In this document: in pieces, positions 45,871 through 57,633 of the stretch
How the letters are laid out: each line of letters begins with the position of its first letter
Position numbering within the stretch: the stretch's first letter is position 1
Assembly: GCA_904066235.2 (NCBI GenBank)
Contig: CAJFCV020000004.1
Location: forward strand, 4,340,001-4,404,000
Length of the DNA stretch: 64,000 bases
Reading direction: 5' to 3'
DNA from: Bursaphelenchus xylophilus
Lineage: Eukaryota; Nematoda; Chromadorea; Rhabditida; Aphelenchoididae
Notes under the pieces: generated by a model
The model's input: the letters and a program-made list of their open reading frames with translations, nothing else
What the model was told of the DNA's origin: nothing
Databases searched by the model: none
Translations under genes and position numbers: made by a program

Positions 45871-46767
45871 AAAGTTACAGTAAAAAAACGTCATTTTTTG
45901 CCTCCGCGAGCTGCGCCCCCGCTTCAAAAAAGGACAAAACGAAGTTCCCGCTTTTCTGTTGTGTGAAACCGCCGTGAGTTGGGGAAGATAAAACGTGAAG
46001 GAGAAGGATAATATTTGCGTTTTTCAAGCTTTGGTGGAAAATGGTCGAGGAAAGCTGTGGAATGGGTAGAAAAATGTCAGAAGTTAGATATAATTACAGG
46101 TCGCCTTATTAGAGAAGATAAACAAGTTTCTGTTTTGGATTTCACCTGTCTTGCCAGGTGTAGTATAAATTTTTTGTCAAAAACAGGATTCTGAAGGCGT
46201 AAAAGGCATCCAGAGCAAGTATTGGATAAAATTCCAATTATGCCAATGGGTTATTGCAGCAATTTTTGATGTTTGGCCACCGTGTTGGTATTGTTTACAT
46301 CAATTTCTGTTCGAGGAACCAAAATTTTTTATTTTTTCGAAAGAGATTTGAAAAAAGCTCTCCATTTTCGATAGCATCTGCTTTTGAGCAGCCAAATCAG
46401 ATGTGTTCTCTGGGAAACAGAGTTAGGAGTGAAGAATGAATCATTCAACGGTCAATTTAGCCTTAGGTTTTATAGCTGTTTATGATGTAATAATTCTAGT
46501 AAATTTAGGTATACTTTTGCAGTATTTTTGCTTTTTTAAAATACACTTTAAAAAATTTTTTCACATTACACTTTAAGAAATTATCGCAAGATACTTTCCT
46601 TTGTTTTGCGACAGTTTTCACCATGAAATTTAGGCTGTTTCATTTTTATTTGACGATTTTATATTATCCATGACCTTTTTCTCAAAAAAAGTGTAATTTT
46701 TCGTGTTTGGCCTGTTATTGAGCACGTCTTTAAAATCTATGTTTGTTTTGGGCTAATATTTCGTTTT

Positions 46768-46770
46768 CAG
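46768..46770 (+). promoter_or_regulatory. Probable trans-splice acceptor of four-TM gene 2
   Basis: TTCGTTTTCAG ends 27 bases before the ATG at 46798, with no matching donor seen upstream. Confidence 0.45.
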
Positions 46771-46797
46771 ACAGTTTTGAGAATAATAAATTAAAAA

Positions 46798-47740
46798 ATG
46801 AGCGAGGAGTATTCTGCGATGGATGTGAATCAAGTGAATGTTGGATGCTGTGGTGGAACGGTCAAGGTATGAGTTTGTCATCTATTGGTGTGATGCGCAA
46901 TTTAACGCCTTCTTTTACCATTAAAACTGGTGTTAGAAGATTTATGATTGTTTTTGAAGGAAGCATCAATTCTACATAAAATAATGTTGTTTGATGCTTA
47001 AACTTCACTTTTTGTCGAAATTTATGCTAGATATTTTATTCTTACAATCTGAGAAGGCTGCGAAAAGAAGTGAGAGATTTTTTTTTAATTCTCCGCAACA
47101 TTTTTTTTTTATTATCTATTACAGAAACTTATAACCTCGATTTTTAGCAAGTGGTCACCCGAGTTGGAATCGTTGGATGTATCCTCAGTCTTCTGGCGGT
47201 GGTCGAGTTGTTCACTGGAGGCCAATATTCTTCTGGCAACCTGATCTACTTCATCTTCTGTCTCCTTCTCATCTATGGAGCACGTTCTAATAAGCCGATG
47301 TATTTTTGGCCTTTCATGGTATACAATGTAAGTTTGTGAACCTTGTAGTGGCTTGGAGTTTTTGTTATGAATTTTAGGTCCTAAACGAGGAGTTGGAGAA
47401 GTTTAGAGAAAAAATTGGGTCTTGCCACGAAAACAATTTGTTTTGAAAAATAGTTTCTGTGGGGTTTACAAGGGCAAGATTGGTTGCTACGATAATTTTT
47501 GGTTAATTCCAGGCCCTTCTGATCGTCGCCAACATCCTCGCCACCGTCGCTATCATTGTTCTGTACTTTGCCGCCAAGTCCCATCACAAGAAGCATGAGG
47601 ACGTCGACAATGCCTGGGTTCTGGCCGTGGCCACCGTGATCCTCGTTCTGATCACTTTCTTCAACATCTTCTTCGAACATGTCATCGTCACTTGCTACAA
47701 AACGGTCCGCAACAGTGGAAATCTGATGATCAATGTCTGA
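46798..47740 (+). CDS. Small four-transmembrane protein, array member 2
   Basis: Exons 46798-46866, 47148-47327 and 47513-47740 encode 158 residues. The N terminus ends NVGCCGGTVK, almost identical to member 1. TM1 is VGIVGCILSLLAVVELF, TM2 LIYFIFCLLLIYGA, TM3 LLIVANILATVAIIVLYFA and TM4 WVLAVATVILVLITFFNIFF, followed by EHVIVTCYKTVRNSGN. A charged KSHHKKHEDVDN loop links TM3 and TM4. Exon 3 is richer in C-ending codons than its neighbours, which suggests stronger codon selection. The function is unknown. Intron 1 is the longest of this gene (281 bp). Confidence 0.84.
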
Positions 47741-48223
47741 ATGTACATACGATATTTTTGTTTCACTTATTCTCAGTTTTATAATGGTTGCATAATAAAT
47801 TATTCGTTTTATAAGATGAGTTTGATTTTGTTACCGGGGCGGTTCTAATCACTCATGCAAAATAGGAGCACTTTTCGATCTCTTGGCCGAAAGTAAACAA
47901 GGCGCATGTTGAGATGTAAACTGTATATAAAAATTCGTTGAGTCATACTTGTAATTTTGCTTGATCAAGAGAAGCCCAATCCGGTACTTGGATGCAAAAC
48001 AAAAAAGACTAAACTGAGCTCATTTTCGAGGCCTTTGTTCCGTTAATCTGTTTCTTGACTCTTTTTTCGAAACGCTTCCTCACACTTTTTACTTTACTGG
48101 TTCGCAAATGATTTCTTCATTTTCTAAAAAAACAAACGTCGCAAAAATGATGACAATTTGTCCCTTATAAACAGTGAATTTTACTGCATTCTCGGCCAGT
48201 TTTGAGGCCAATATCTCATCGAG

Positions 48224-49063
48224 ATGAGGATGAGTGACAAAAACTGTTTGCTGGATGTGAATCGAGTCAAGATTGGATGTCTTGAAGGCACGGCTAAGGC
48301 AAGGCTTTAGATTATGGATGGTTTCCAATGTATACGTTAAAAAGTTACCGTTTTTGGGGGGTAAATATTTTAGGGAAAGAAAGAAAAATGTAAATTTTCT
48401 TTTTGTAAACAGTACGTCTATTCTGCTGCTAATACAGTTCCAAAAACCTTGAATGACTCTCGAAGAAATAAACCAAAGGCCTTTCCTTCCAAATGCTTTC
48501 TTACGTCATCAAAGTCATCATTCTTTAAACCCTCAATTTTCAGCAAACCGCGATTGGAGTTGGTACACTTGGATGCATCCTCAGTATCGTCGCTGTGATT
48601 GCGTTGCTCATTGATTGCCAATATTCTGTCTGCAGCTTGATCTACTTCCTCGTTTCCCTTCTTGTCATTTTTGGAGCTCATCTCGACAATCGGTTCTACT
48701 TTTGGCCCTTCTTGTTTTATAATGTAAGTTATTTATTTTTTGCTTTTCTGCTATGTTTAGGCCCTCAACTAAGCACAAATAAAGAAACTCACAGTAGAAG
48801 TCAACAGCTAATTATATTATTTCCAGGGACTCCTCATCATAGTCAACTTCCTAGCCACGGTCTCTGTGATCGTCTTGTACTTCTCGTCCAGACCTCAGCA
48901 TCATCGTAATCCGGATGTAAGCGACGCGTTGGTCCTTGCAGCAGTTGCTTTTGTTTTGGTCCTCATCACTCTGTTCAACATTCTTGTTGAATATGTCATT
49001 GTCATCTGCTACGGAAAGACGCGCAGCAATCGAGATTCTACAGACGAAATCGCCAGGGTGTAA
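48224..49063 (+). CDS. Small four-transmembrane protein, array member 3 (GC-AG intron)
   Basis: Exons 48224-48298, 48544-48723 and 48827-49063 encode 163 residues (161 if the second ATG at 48230 is used, which gives the same 23-codon exon 1 as members 2, 4 and 6). Exon 1 ends KIGCLEGTAK and the intron starts GCAAGG, a GC-AG donor where the paralogues have GT. TM1 is VGTLGCILSIVAVIALLI, TM2 SLIYFLVSLLVIFGA, TM3 GLLIIVNFLATVSVIVLYF and TM4 LVLAAVAFVLVLITLFNILVEYVIVICYG. One of the paired N-terminal cysteines is lost (CLEG instead of CCGG). If the GC donor is not used, the gene may be broken. Confidence 0.78.
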
Positions 49064-49528
49064 AAAACTGGTTGGTTAGTTGCCATTCATCTGCCATATT
49101 TGTTGAATACGTGTCTAAATAGCACATATGTAATTAGTTGTTATAATTTATTTATCTTGCTAAATCCCCTTGTTAGAAAACTTGAGTAATAAAAGGCTAA
49201 GATTGGTTGGATAATATTTTTAAAATTTGTATGGGTAACATACTAAACATGTATAAATAATTATCTGACAATCAAAAAATCTTGCGTTTTCTTCCGCAGT
49301 AATTATGACTCACTCTACAACGCTACCTGAACGTGACTAATGTTTACCACCTTCAACGGTTATTTGCTGGTTGCGACAAAAGACGAACTAAAAAGTAACG
49401 CCTTTTTTTAAAAGAATAACGCTAATTCGGTAAACTCAGAGTCATAAATTAAAACGATCTTTTCTAGAGTTTGCAACTCTCATAAAATTGAACCTATTGA
49501 AGAAGACGCATCTTATTGTAAATTAAAA

Positions 49529-50318
49529 ATGAGCAAAAGTTTTTTAGCAATGAGGGAAACAAGTGTCATCGTGTGCTGCTTCAGCGGTTCTGCTAAGGTA
49601 ATAACTTCGAAATTTTTGTAGGAGAAGTTATTTTGTTGGACTTTTTAATTAATAAATTGCATATATTCCAAGCAATATTCACTTCCTAAATTCCATATTA
49701 AAAAGTCATGTTTGCGATCGGCTAATTCTCCGCCAATGCCAAAAAAATCCTGAGGCGCTGCTGACGTTTTGCCAATTAGCATCGCCAATCCATTGATGAG
49801 TTTCGACCGAAAAAAACTTGTGGTTATTATTCTCTATCCTTCACTCTATTTTCAGAATGTTATCGCTACCGTTGGCGTAAGTGGCGCTGTCTTAAGTCTG
49901 TTTTCAACCATCTACATGTTTGTGAATCAAAAGTACTCTCCAATATACCCCACATATCTTGTTGCTTGCGTTTTTCTCATCTATGGAGCTCGTTCGGATA
50001 GGCGTATTTTCCTCTGGCCATTTATTGTTTTCAATGTAAGTTTGTTGGCCATTGATTATTCTTAGTTTAGAGGTTTCATATTCATCTTCGCGTCGTTTAT
50101 TTCAGCTGGTCCTTCTTTGCGTCAACGCCGTTGCAGCAGCCCTTGTAATCTCGCTGTTTCGTTATGACAAACACGAAATGCATTACGATCCTCCATGGAT
50201 TGCGATTGTTATTGTTGTGTACTTGATTCTTTCCGCCATTTTGAACTTCATCTTTGAGTATGTTGTTGTTGAATGCTACAGGACGATTCAGAGAAAATAT
50301 ACATCCGTAGCAGTGTAA
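49529..50318 (+). CDS. Small four-transmembrane protein, array member 4
   Basis: Exons 49529-49597, 49856-50035 and 50106-50318 encode 153 residues. Exon 1 is 23 codons and ends VIVCCFSGSAK, keeping the di-Cys. The 180-base middle exon encodes VGVSGAVLSLFSTIYMFV and YLVACVFLIYGARSDRRIFLWPFIVFN. Exon 3 encodes TM3 LVLLCVNAVAAALVISLF and TM4 IAIVIVVYLILSAILNFIFEYVVVECYRT. It is the most diverged of members 1-4 in TM1. The C terminus is short and basic. The function is unknown. Confidence 0.82.
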
Positions 50319-50840
50319 ATTATAATATATTACCTATGTAGATTTTGATTTTTTTTTTTGTTTTTTTTTCTTTCTGTTCTATAGGATTGATACGGGTACA
50401 TTAAACTGTTCATTCTATCGAAATGAAATGCCATGATTTTTATTAATTCTAGGAGGTAAAACTTCCAAGTGTTTTGGAGACGATAATCAATTCTAAAATT
50501 GAACCAATCAGAGAGAAGTGGAGCGAAGAGAATGGGAACCGCTCATAGCAAATATAGAACATCAACGAGGCTTCTAAATGGATTCTTCGTATCAAAAACT
50601 GTAACAAACGAGTTCGTCGTTCTCAAAAATAACCCCTGTGAACAGACAAGATGACATCTAATTGTGCAACATGAAAAGTTCAAATGTTCTTCCTATAGGA
50701 AGAAGAATTATAATTCTTCTTTCTGATACGGTAAGGGAACATATATTTTCCAAAACATTTTTTCTCGCTTGAAAGCTTATATTGGCCGATGTTTCTGTGA
50801 AAATACCCTGCAGTTAGTAGTAAGTATGAGTCATCAAGTA

Positions 50841-51035
50841 CTAGTCCGTTCGTAAAGTCGCTGGAATGATTTCGGCGACGTGCACTGTGCAAAAAAAACT
50901 CAGGGTGCGGGCGACAGCCCGAAAAAGCCTATTGCACTGTGCAAAAAGTCAAAAATTGCACAGTGCAAACTGAACTTTCGGTTTCGCGGAGTGCATGTCG
51001 CCGAAAACATTCCAGCGACTTTACGAACGGACTAG
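50841..51035. mobile_element. CTAGTCCG foldback MITE, copy 2
   Basis: The ends CTAGTCCGTTCGTAAAGTCG are perfectly inverted over about 28 bases, flanked by TA (50839-50840, 51036-51037). The interior has repeated GCACTGTGCAA palindromes. It lies between four-TM genes 4 and 5 and is related to 36828-37024. Confidence 0.85.
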
Positions 51036-51244
51036 TAACGGATCCCAAGAAAACAAGAAAATTTTAAAGCGCTTCACAAATGAACCTTTTGAAGAATAAG
51101 CAGTTGCAAGACAAAAGACGCCAAAGATTCATCCTTATAATGATCGGTAATTGAATTCAGTAAACTTTTTTTTTATCACTTGAACATTAGTAAAATCTCA
51201 CGACCAGCTGAATCACTGCCACTTATTTTTCTGCTAATTTAACC

Positions 51245-52065
51245 ATGAGCTTGAGCGATGGCTACTCCCAAATGCGAGAGACGAAAGTGGATGTGTGCTA
51301 TTGCAAAGGATCTGTCAAGGTGCCGTTGGATTTTTGTAATTTATCTTTAGGATATCGCGACTAATGTTGGAATGACTGGTTGTATCATCAGTGTTCTTTC
51401 TCTGATGCAACTCTTTACTCAAGAAGTGTATTCTTCAGGTAGGGGTACTTGTGCTTCTTTTATAATAGTATAAACTTTCTATGTTCTTAATTTCCATGGG
51501 AGCTTTTTACTTATCAGGTAATTTGATCTACTTTATCTTCTGCCTACATCTAATCTATGGAGCACAATCGGACAAGCGATACTTTTTTTGGCCCTTTATG
51601 ATCTACAATGTGAGTTAGTGAATTTCTCAGGCATCTGGCTGATCTATTAAAACTTTCTTGTCGGGACCCAACAATTCTGAAATTGGTTAGGGTCTCGACG
51701 CGAAGACAACTTAATCTTTGGCCAAAGCGTACTGATGATACAAAGACCCACAAAACTATCCTACGCATCTTAAATTAAATTTCTAGGCGCTCCTAATCAT
51801 CATCAACATGATTGCCGTCAACGCTCTCATTGCTCTTTATTTTGTGGCCAAGCTCGGCGAATACGACCAAGATGATTCTGTTCTTTGGGCAATGATCGCT
51901 ATAACAATCCTCCTTGTCCTGATAATTATATTCAGCATTATCTTCGAACATGTCATTGTCACTTGCTACAGAGCACTCAGCCATTCAGAAGACGTCGAGT
52001 TTAATCCAGAGAATAATATAAACCCAAGTTTCTTTGCTCGAATTCGTCCGATTCGTGTCTATTAA
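51245..52065 (+). CDS. Small four-transmembrane protein, array member 5 (extra intron)
   Basis: Exons 51245-51319, 51351-51438, 51518-51609 and 51787-52065 encode 177 residues. The middle exon of the family is split by a 79-bp phase-1 intron after YSS, and intron 1 is only 31 bp. The two half-exons together make 180 bases, the family length. The N terminus ends VDVCYCKGSVK. TM1 is VGMTGCIISVLSLMQLF, TM2 LIYFIFCLHLIYGA, TM3 LLIIINMIAVNALIALYFVA and TM4 IAITILLVLIIIFSIIFEHVIVTCY. The C-terminal tail is longer than in its paralogues and ends FFARIRPIRVY. The 31-bp intron is near the lower limit for nematodes, so the exon 1 junction needs cDNA support. Confidence 0.78.
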
Positions 52066-52464
52066 TAAAATTAAATTTTTTACGTTCTTTTGACTTTTGG
52101 TTGTCATCAGAAAGACTTGCTTCTTTCGTATAAAATGTCACCACTTTCCAAACAAGATACTGTATGTATGATGACTTAGATCCTGAAAGTAAAATCAACC
52201 TTCAACGGACATCCAAAACGCCAAAGCATAGTCAACAACACTGAAACTTTACAGATTACCTTACTTTTGTATTCGTCATTAACCTTTTTTACCTTCTCCC
52301 CATCTTTTCTCGATTTCTTGTTTCGAGTTGACGTCCTTTCCAGATGGGTTTGTTTTTTCTTTCCAAAACAGTCACATTTTTTGATCGGCCTTTCAAGCTT
52401 GCTAAAAAAACAGTTTCACGTTTCGCGGAAGCTGCTTTGAGATACTAAAGATAGCGGTGATTTT

Positions 52465-52467
52465 TAG
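52465..52467 (+). promoter_or_regulatory. Probable trans-splice acceptor of four-TM gene 6
   Basis: GTGATTTTTAG ends 24 bases before the ATG at 52492, with no upstream exon seen. Confidence 0.4.
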
Positions 52468-52491
52468 GTTGAAAAAAAGAAGTTTGAAGTT

Positions 52492-53441
52492 ATGGCCCAA
52501 CCACAGAAATTGATGGAGATAACTGAGCTGAAGGTGGGATGCTGGGAAGCGTCAGTCAAGGTGAGTATGACAAATCCAATCTCGTTATACAACGAATCGG
52601 ACAAAAACAGAACACTTGATAGAGCCGGTAGTACTTCGTTTTTTGGAGAGTCAATTTAGGGAGACAAAATTTAAGACCGGATTCAAATTCGAGACACTGT
52701 TTTGAAAAAAGTCATTGATTTCGAAGAGGTTTACAAGCTGTAATTGAGATATTGTCTGAGATTTGTCGATGAAACATTGGAGTTAAGGAGTGATGATTAG
52801 ATAAAAACGTTTCTTTCGCAATTTTTGATTTTGCCAGAGTGCTCACCTTTGGCCTGTTGCACCTACTACTGCAAACGTACCTCAAATTTATGCTAGTAAA
52901 ATATCGAGAAAAAATCCGAGAGAATATGACCGTTTAATGATAAAAACTCGATCTAAAACTCAAAGTTTCAGACTCTGCTGATCCGAGTGGGACTGATCGG
53001 CTGCTCGTTGGCCCTATTCTCCGTAGCCGACCTATTGATCCGCGGAGAATGGGCTTCATTGGGTGGGAACACAGTCTACGCCATCTTCTGCCTTCTTCTT
53101 ATTTATGCAGCATGCTCTGATAACCTGATGTTATTATGGCCATTTATTATTTACAATGTAGGTTGATACAGTAACTGAACAATTTATTCAAATTGCAGGC
53201 CATTTTAATTCTGATGAATATAATCGCTGCCATGTTTTTCATGGGGATCTACATGATCGCCAAGTTTACCCCGGACGACAGACACGAAAAGACGGGAGAT
53301 GAGAAAGTTGAGCCCATCTTTTTATTAATCATTGTCATTTTTTTATTCATCTGCGCATTTCTGAATGTATTTTTCGAATACGTTGTTGTGAAATGTTACA
53401 GGACCTTAAGACATGCCATGGATCCAGTGGCATACCCATAG
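52492..53441 (+). CDS. Small four-transmembrane protein, array member 6
   Basis: Exons 52492-52560, 52972-53157 and 53199-53441 encode 165 residues. The middle exon is 186 bases, two codons longer than in its paralogues (REWASLGG.. region after TM1). The N terminus ends LKVGCWEASVK, so the second Cys of the pair is replaced by Trp. TM1 is VGLIGCSLALFSVADLLI, TM2 TVYAIFCLLLIYAA, TM3 ILILMNIIAAMFFMGIYMIA and TM4 IFLLIIVIFLFICAFLNVFFEYVVVKCYRT. The TM3-TM4 loop is charged (PDDRHEKTGDEKVE). AATAAA is at 53554-53559. It is the last member of the array and converges with the germ cell-less gene. Confidence 0.83.
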
Positions 53442-53559
53442 GCAGTTTGCTGTTATTACAGTGAAACCTACGTGCGAGGATTTAGACATTATACCGAGGT
53501 TAGAAAAAATGATTTCGGTTCAAAGTCTTTGAAATTTCGAAACAAGCTGATTTAATAAA

Positions 53560-54455
53560 GAAATATTTGTTTTTCACATCGGTTTGAAAGCCTTTATTAC
53601 TGCACAATTTCTCTTCACACTGCTCAGCATGAAAAATTAGGGGAGTCGGTTAGAGAAAACGGGGTTTTGATCATAATTCGGGAGTTTCGGGAAGAGAAAG
53701 TTCATTTTTTGCCGAAATGCTGCCGCATTTGACAAAAACTGACAAAAGGGTTTTCCGAAGGTTACACAGGGCTAAAAATAACGTACTTCTCCAAAAAATA
53801 TTACTTTTGACAATCCGCAAAATCAACTTCCATAAAATACGATTCAATTTCAAGTGCCATAAATTTAAAATTGCATAAAAAATCTACTTATCCTTAAATT
53901 ACCCCCATTCAAGAAATTTTAAATTTTTTATTGCTTTTTTTAAATACACATATACTGCAAAAGTTCAAAATTTTCAAAAAAAAAAAAGAAAAGACACATT
54001 GGATGGAACAATATCAAAACCTTTGGTTGATACCAAAAAAGACCTAAAAATTCAAAAAAAAGAAGCTTTGAATAAGTAGACGGGGATGGAATACACTGGA
54101 CATTTGAGGTATCTCGATGATATTCATGAGTGCAAAAATTTGGAAAAAATCGAAATTTTTTTTTCAAAAACAAAAATTTTCGTCGATTTACAATGGAATT
54201 TCTAGTTACTGGGAAACTCCTTTTCTTGAAATAGACACGAAATACGGGCTTATTACACTAGGCTTATTACTGGATCCGGGTTTTTATCATTGTTTTCCCG
54301 ACGGACTGTTACAAATCTGGCCTACTTATTACAACTTTAATACACTACTCTATACTATAATCTCCTAAAAAATTTATAAAGCCAAAAAAGGAAAGACTTA
54401 TGGGTCTATTACCTTATAGTATCTTGAAGATATTCATGGCAACAACAACTGTACA
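53560..54455. other. Intergenic region between convergent genes
   Basis: It is AT-rich with poly-A/T tracts near 53977-53990. No gene or repeat family is recognised on either strand. Confidence 0.5.
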
Positions 54456-56823
54456 TTACACTTCATTTTTCACTTCCGAGGGTCCCGGGGACTCAATTGC
54501 GGTCCAATATTTGTCCGCTGATGGTCCGGGAACCGAGGCCAAATAAAACAAATGGATCGACACATTCGTAAGGTCGGTGGAGACACTTCCAACAATTTCT
54601 TTCTAAAATTTAGGCAATAAATTTCCAAAAATCCCAGAAATAAGGTAATATTCAAGACTAAAATTTACCTCATCCAGCGCAAGCTCACACATTTTTCGTC
54701 CACTATCCAACAGGACTTGACCGGAGGCATTCAAAATTACCATTCTGAAAAAATGAAAAAAACTTACTAATATTAGTAAAATTTAAATCCGAAAGTAAAA
54801 AATCAGCTGTAGAAAAACAATTAGAAGAAAAGAGTAACTTTTAATAAAACGAAACAAATTAATTACCTATAATGAATCCTTGTAAGTTTTCTAACCGATA
54901 ATTGGAAGAGTCCATGGTCTCTGGAGAAGTTTCTGATCAAGTAGACCGTTCGGAACTGGCATCTGACCACCAAATCCAGTCCAAAGTCGTATCCCGCCCA
55001 TCTCCAGCACTTCTAAAAAAATTAAGATTTTTCAAGTTTCAAAATCAAACATTATAAAAAAATAAAGTAAATACTTTTACTATTACACTTTCACAATTCA
55101 CTTACATTTCCCTCTTCTAAATGTCGTCCCAATCTCCGACAATGGGAGTAAAAGAAGTCGTCGGTAACTTCTTCAGAACTGAAAAAAGAAGACCTTATTC
55201 ATAGACAACATCAGGGTCACACCTACACTTCATTTTTGTCTTCATTCACCAACAAAGTATTCCAGAGATCTTTCATCATCGTGTCCAGCATGTCTGCGCC
55301 GATTAAATGGTCATGTTTTAATTTTTCCATGGTCCTCTTGGAGGTGATCATATGTTGGAAACGGACGTTTTTCAAGAGTAAATGGTACTTGTAGAAGTGA
55401 TGCTCCGGCTGGGAATTAAAGTATTTGCTGAGATCTGAGTCGGGGCAGTCTAATTCGTTCTTACTTCGTATGTAAAACCACTGAAACAGAAAAAAATCGA
55501 TTTCAATATGAAATTAGCAAAAACTTCGATAAAAAACATATTTGTAAACGTTCCAAAGACCCTAAAATTGAAGAATAAAGTTCGAAAAATACGACTCACC
55601 CTCCTAATCGCATGATACAAATCCTTTTCACCTTCACATATACACAAATCCCTTCGGGCGCACACTTCCACCAAAGTGTCATATGACAACCTTTTTAAAA
55701 ACGCCGGATCTTGACTGTATTTCCAAAACATCCTCTCTAACAATACCATGGCCGCTTCTCGGGTTGTTTGACAACCATAAGCTGAAGCCAGTTCAAGATA
55801 TTCGAGGACATTGGAACCATTCATGGTCTCTACCATGACATCATCACAACGCTGGATTACAACAAGCTGAAAAGATAACATTAACAGTACAAAAAGGTTC
55901 TTTAATATAATGCCAATACAGCGACAGTTACTTACCAAATTGATCATTGAGGCTGAGGCCAAAACTCCACCTATGTTATCCAAATCAATTTCGATTTCAT
56001 TTTGATACAACGAAGCAAAGACGTTGTCGAGGCCTAAAATGAAGTGTAAGAGATACAACAAACATCAATGAAAACCATCTCGCAACATGAAAATCGCAAA
56101 CTCAGAGAAATCCTGACCTAATTTTACCTAAAACCCAACAATAATAATCATAAAATCTCACCTGGAATGTTGACCCGCGAATCCAAGACGTCCAGCTCGT
56201 AGACCCTCTTCTTCTCGGCTCCCCATCGTTCACTAAACAGTGCGGCAAAGTAATCGCATTGTTCTAAGTATAGCTTATGCAAGTGCCATGACATTCCCAG
56301 AGCTCGTATTGTAACATCGGACTTGGCACCTTCGAGGAAAAGTTTCTGATATATGTATTTAGGAGTATCGAGTTTGGCACGCTTTACCACTGGCTCTGGA
56401 GTTTTGAACTCACATTCAGAGCAGTCAGTGGTTAACTTCCGACGTCGCGAAGTCTGCCGTATTGGAGTTAGGGAGCTGGGCTGAAGATCAATATTTACTA
56501 TGAGAACTAAAAGAATACGGGTCTAAATCGTTTGCAGTGGAGACCAGATTAGGGGCAAGTATTAGCCTTTATACTAGGCGTTTTTATACTGGACAAGGTA
56601 GGCTTAAATGAAAATTTTTTGAAATTTCAAGGGAAAATCGGCGAATGATCCACCCAGCATGTGCATGATGTCAACACAGACCTAAGCACATAATCCCGAA
56701 TGCAAAAATCCTCACCTGAGCTTCTCCACTTTCCTCTAACGTCGTCGATGAAGTTGACGGACCTGATATTCCATTTCGTCTTGGCGTTCCCAATGGAAGT
56801 ATATTGCTATACGAGTTTCCCAT
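54456..56823 (-). CDS. gcl-1: Germ cell-less-like BTB protein
   Basis: Nine minus-strand exons (56823-56716, 56480-56162, 56033-55936, 55866-55600, 55480-55227, 55178-55106, 55012-54867, 54744-54669, 54602-54456) encode 495 residues. The N terminus MGNSYSN fits N-myristoylation, as in germ cell-less proteins. A basic RRRKL/VKRAKL region (possible nuclear localisation) precedes a BTB domain that starts YIYQKLFLEGAKSDVTIRAL and contains HKLYLEQCDYFAALFSERW. A BACK-like helical region follows (LELASAYGCQTTREAA, LVEVCARRDLC), then the GCL C-terminal region with DFGLDLVVRCQFRTVYLIRN. GCL proteins act at the nuclear envelope as Cullin-3 substrate adaptors in germ cell specification; that role is inferred from family. 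A possible trans-splice acceptor (minus strand TTTCAG) lies about 50 bases before the ATG. Confidence 0.9.
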
Positions 56824-57615
56824 TATGCTTACTGCTATCACTACCTCTATTTGAACTTCTATAGCATTTACGACTGAAAGAATACGAACATGATGCCGGT
56901 CACGAGGTATGAGGATCAATAAACGCGTGAAGAGCTAATGTCTAAAGCAAAATCAATCCGACTGTCCGACCAAATTGATCGCAAATGACCGGAATGATGT
57001 TCTTGGAATGCCCCCGATTGCTTTGTTGGATATTTCGTCGAGCGTGAACAAAATTTTGTCAAAAAACCAGATATTTTATCAATTCGATCAATTTGGGACA
57101 TTTCGTTTCGCCTTGTTGCGAAGTGTCAAAAGTTTTTTTCGACGGGTGAATGGTGGAATTGAGCGTCGACGTCGAACAACGATGAATCAGAATGCGGAAT
57201 TCTGTCAGAAGATTTTCTATTTTTTTGCTTGGCCCTCAGGCATTAGACTTTTTTTTTATTTTTTAAAAATCTTTGCTTGTTGAATATATTAGTGGGAATG
57301 AAGAGAGCGGGGGAAGAAAATGGTAATGAGTCACTTCGGAATAGATCCGCGACGACCTCCAAATTCTTGTTTTCGAATATTTCGGGCTTCTTTTTGTAAC
57401 GAGCGCCTTCGGGTGGGGGAATTTGGTCCCCGAGTGACAAGGATAACGTCAGTTATTGATCCGCGCGAATTATTCTGCTAAAGCGAGTTGAGAAGGCGTA
57501 CAAGGCATTGGTTTTCTTCTTTACAAATTTATGTTCTCGTGGAGTATTCGTTAATGATTAAAATTTGATTTTTTATATTGATTAGAATAATTTTCACTAA
57601 AACTTATTTATTTTT
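56824..57615. other. Diverg­ent upstream region of gcl-1 and mlc-4
   Basis: About 0.8 kb separates the two divergently transcribed genes. Short open frames here have no splice context. No TATA box is obvious. Confidence 0.45.
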
Positions 57616-57619
57616 GCAG
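57616..57619 (+). promoter_or_regulatory. Probable trans-splice acceptor of mlc-4
   Basis: ATTTTTGCAG ends 14 bases before the ATG at 57634. It could also close a 5' UTR intron. Confidence 0.45.
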
Positions 57620-57633
57620 CTGATACTCCAACA

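Larger units (their letters stand above)
44469..46760. other. Region between four-TM genes 1 and 2
   Basis: At 2.3 kb this is the largest gap in the array. It contains the GTTCCATCGTATAAAA motif (44585-44600), an isolated coding-like frame (45016-45263), and two copies of TTTCTAAATCCCTGGTCGAT (45511 and 45831). No further four-TM copy is recognised. Confidence 0.45.

Noticed and set aside
49720..49860. Alternative start upstream of exon 2 in four-TM gene 4
   Set aside because: The open frame through the acceptor encodes no signal or TM sequence, whereas exon 1 at 49529 matches the 23-codon exon of the paralogues.
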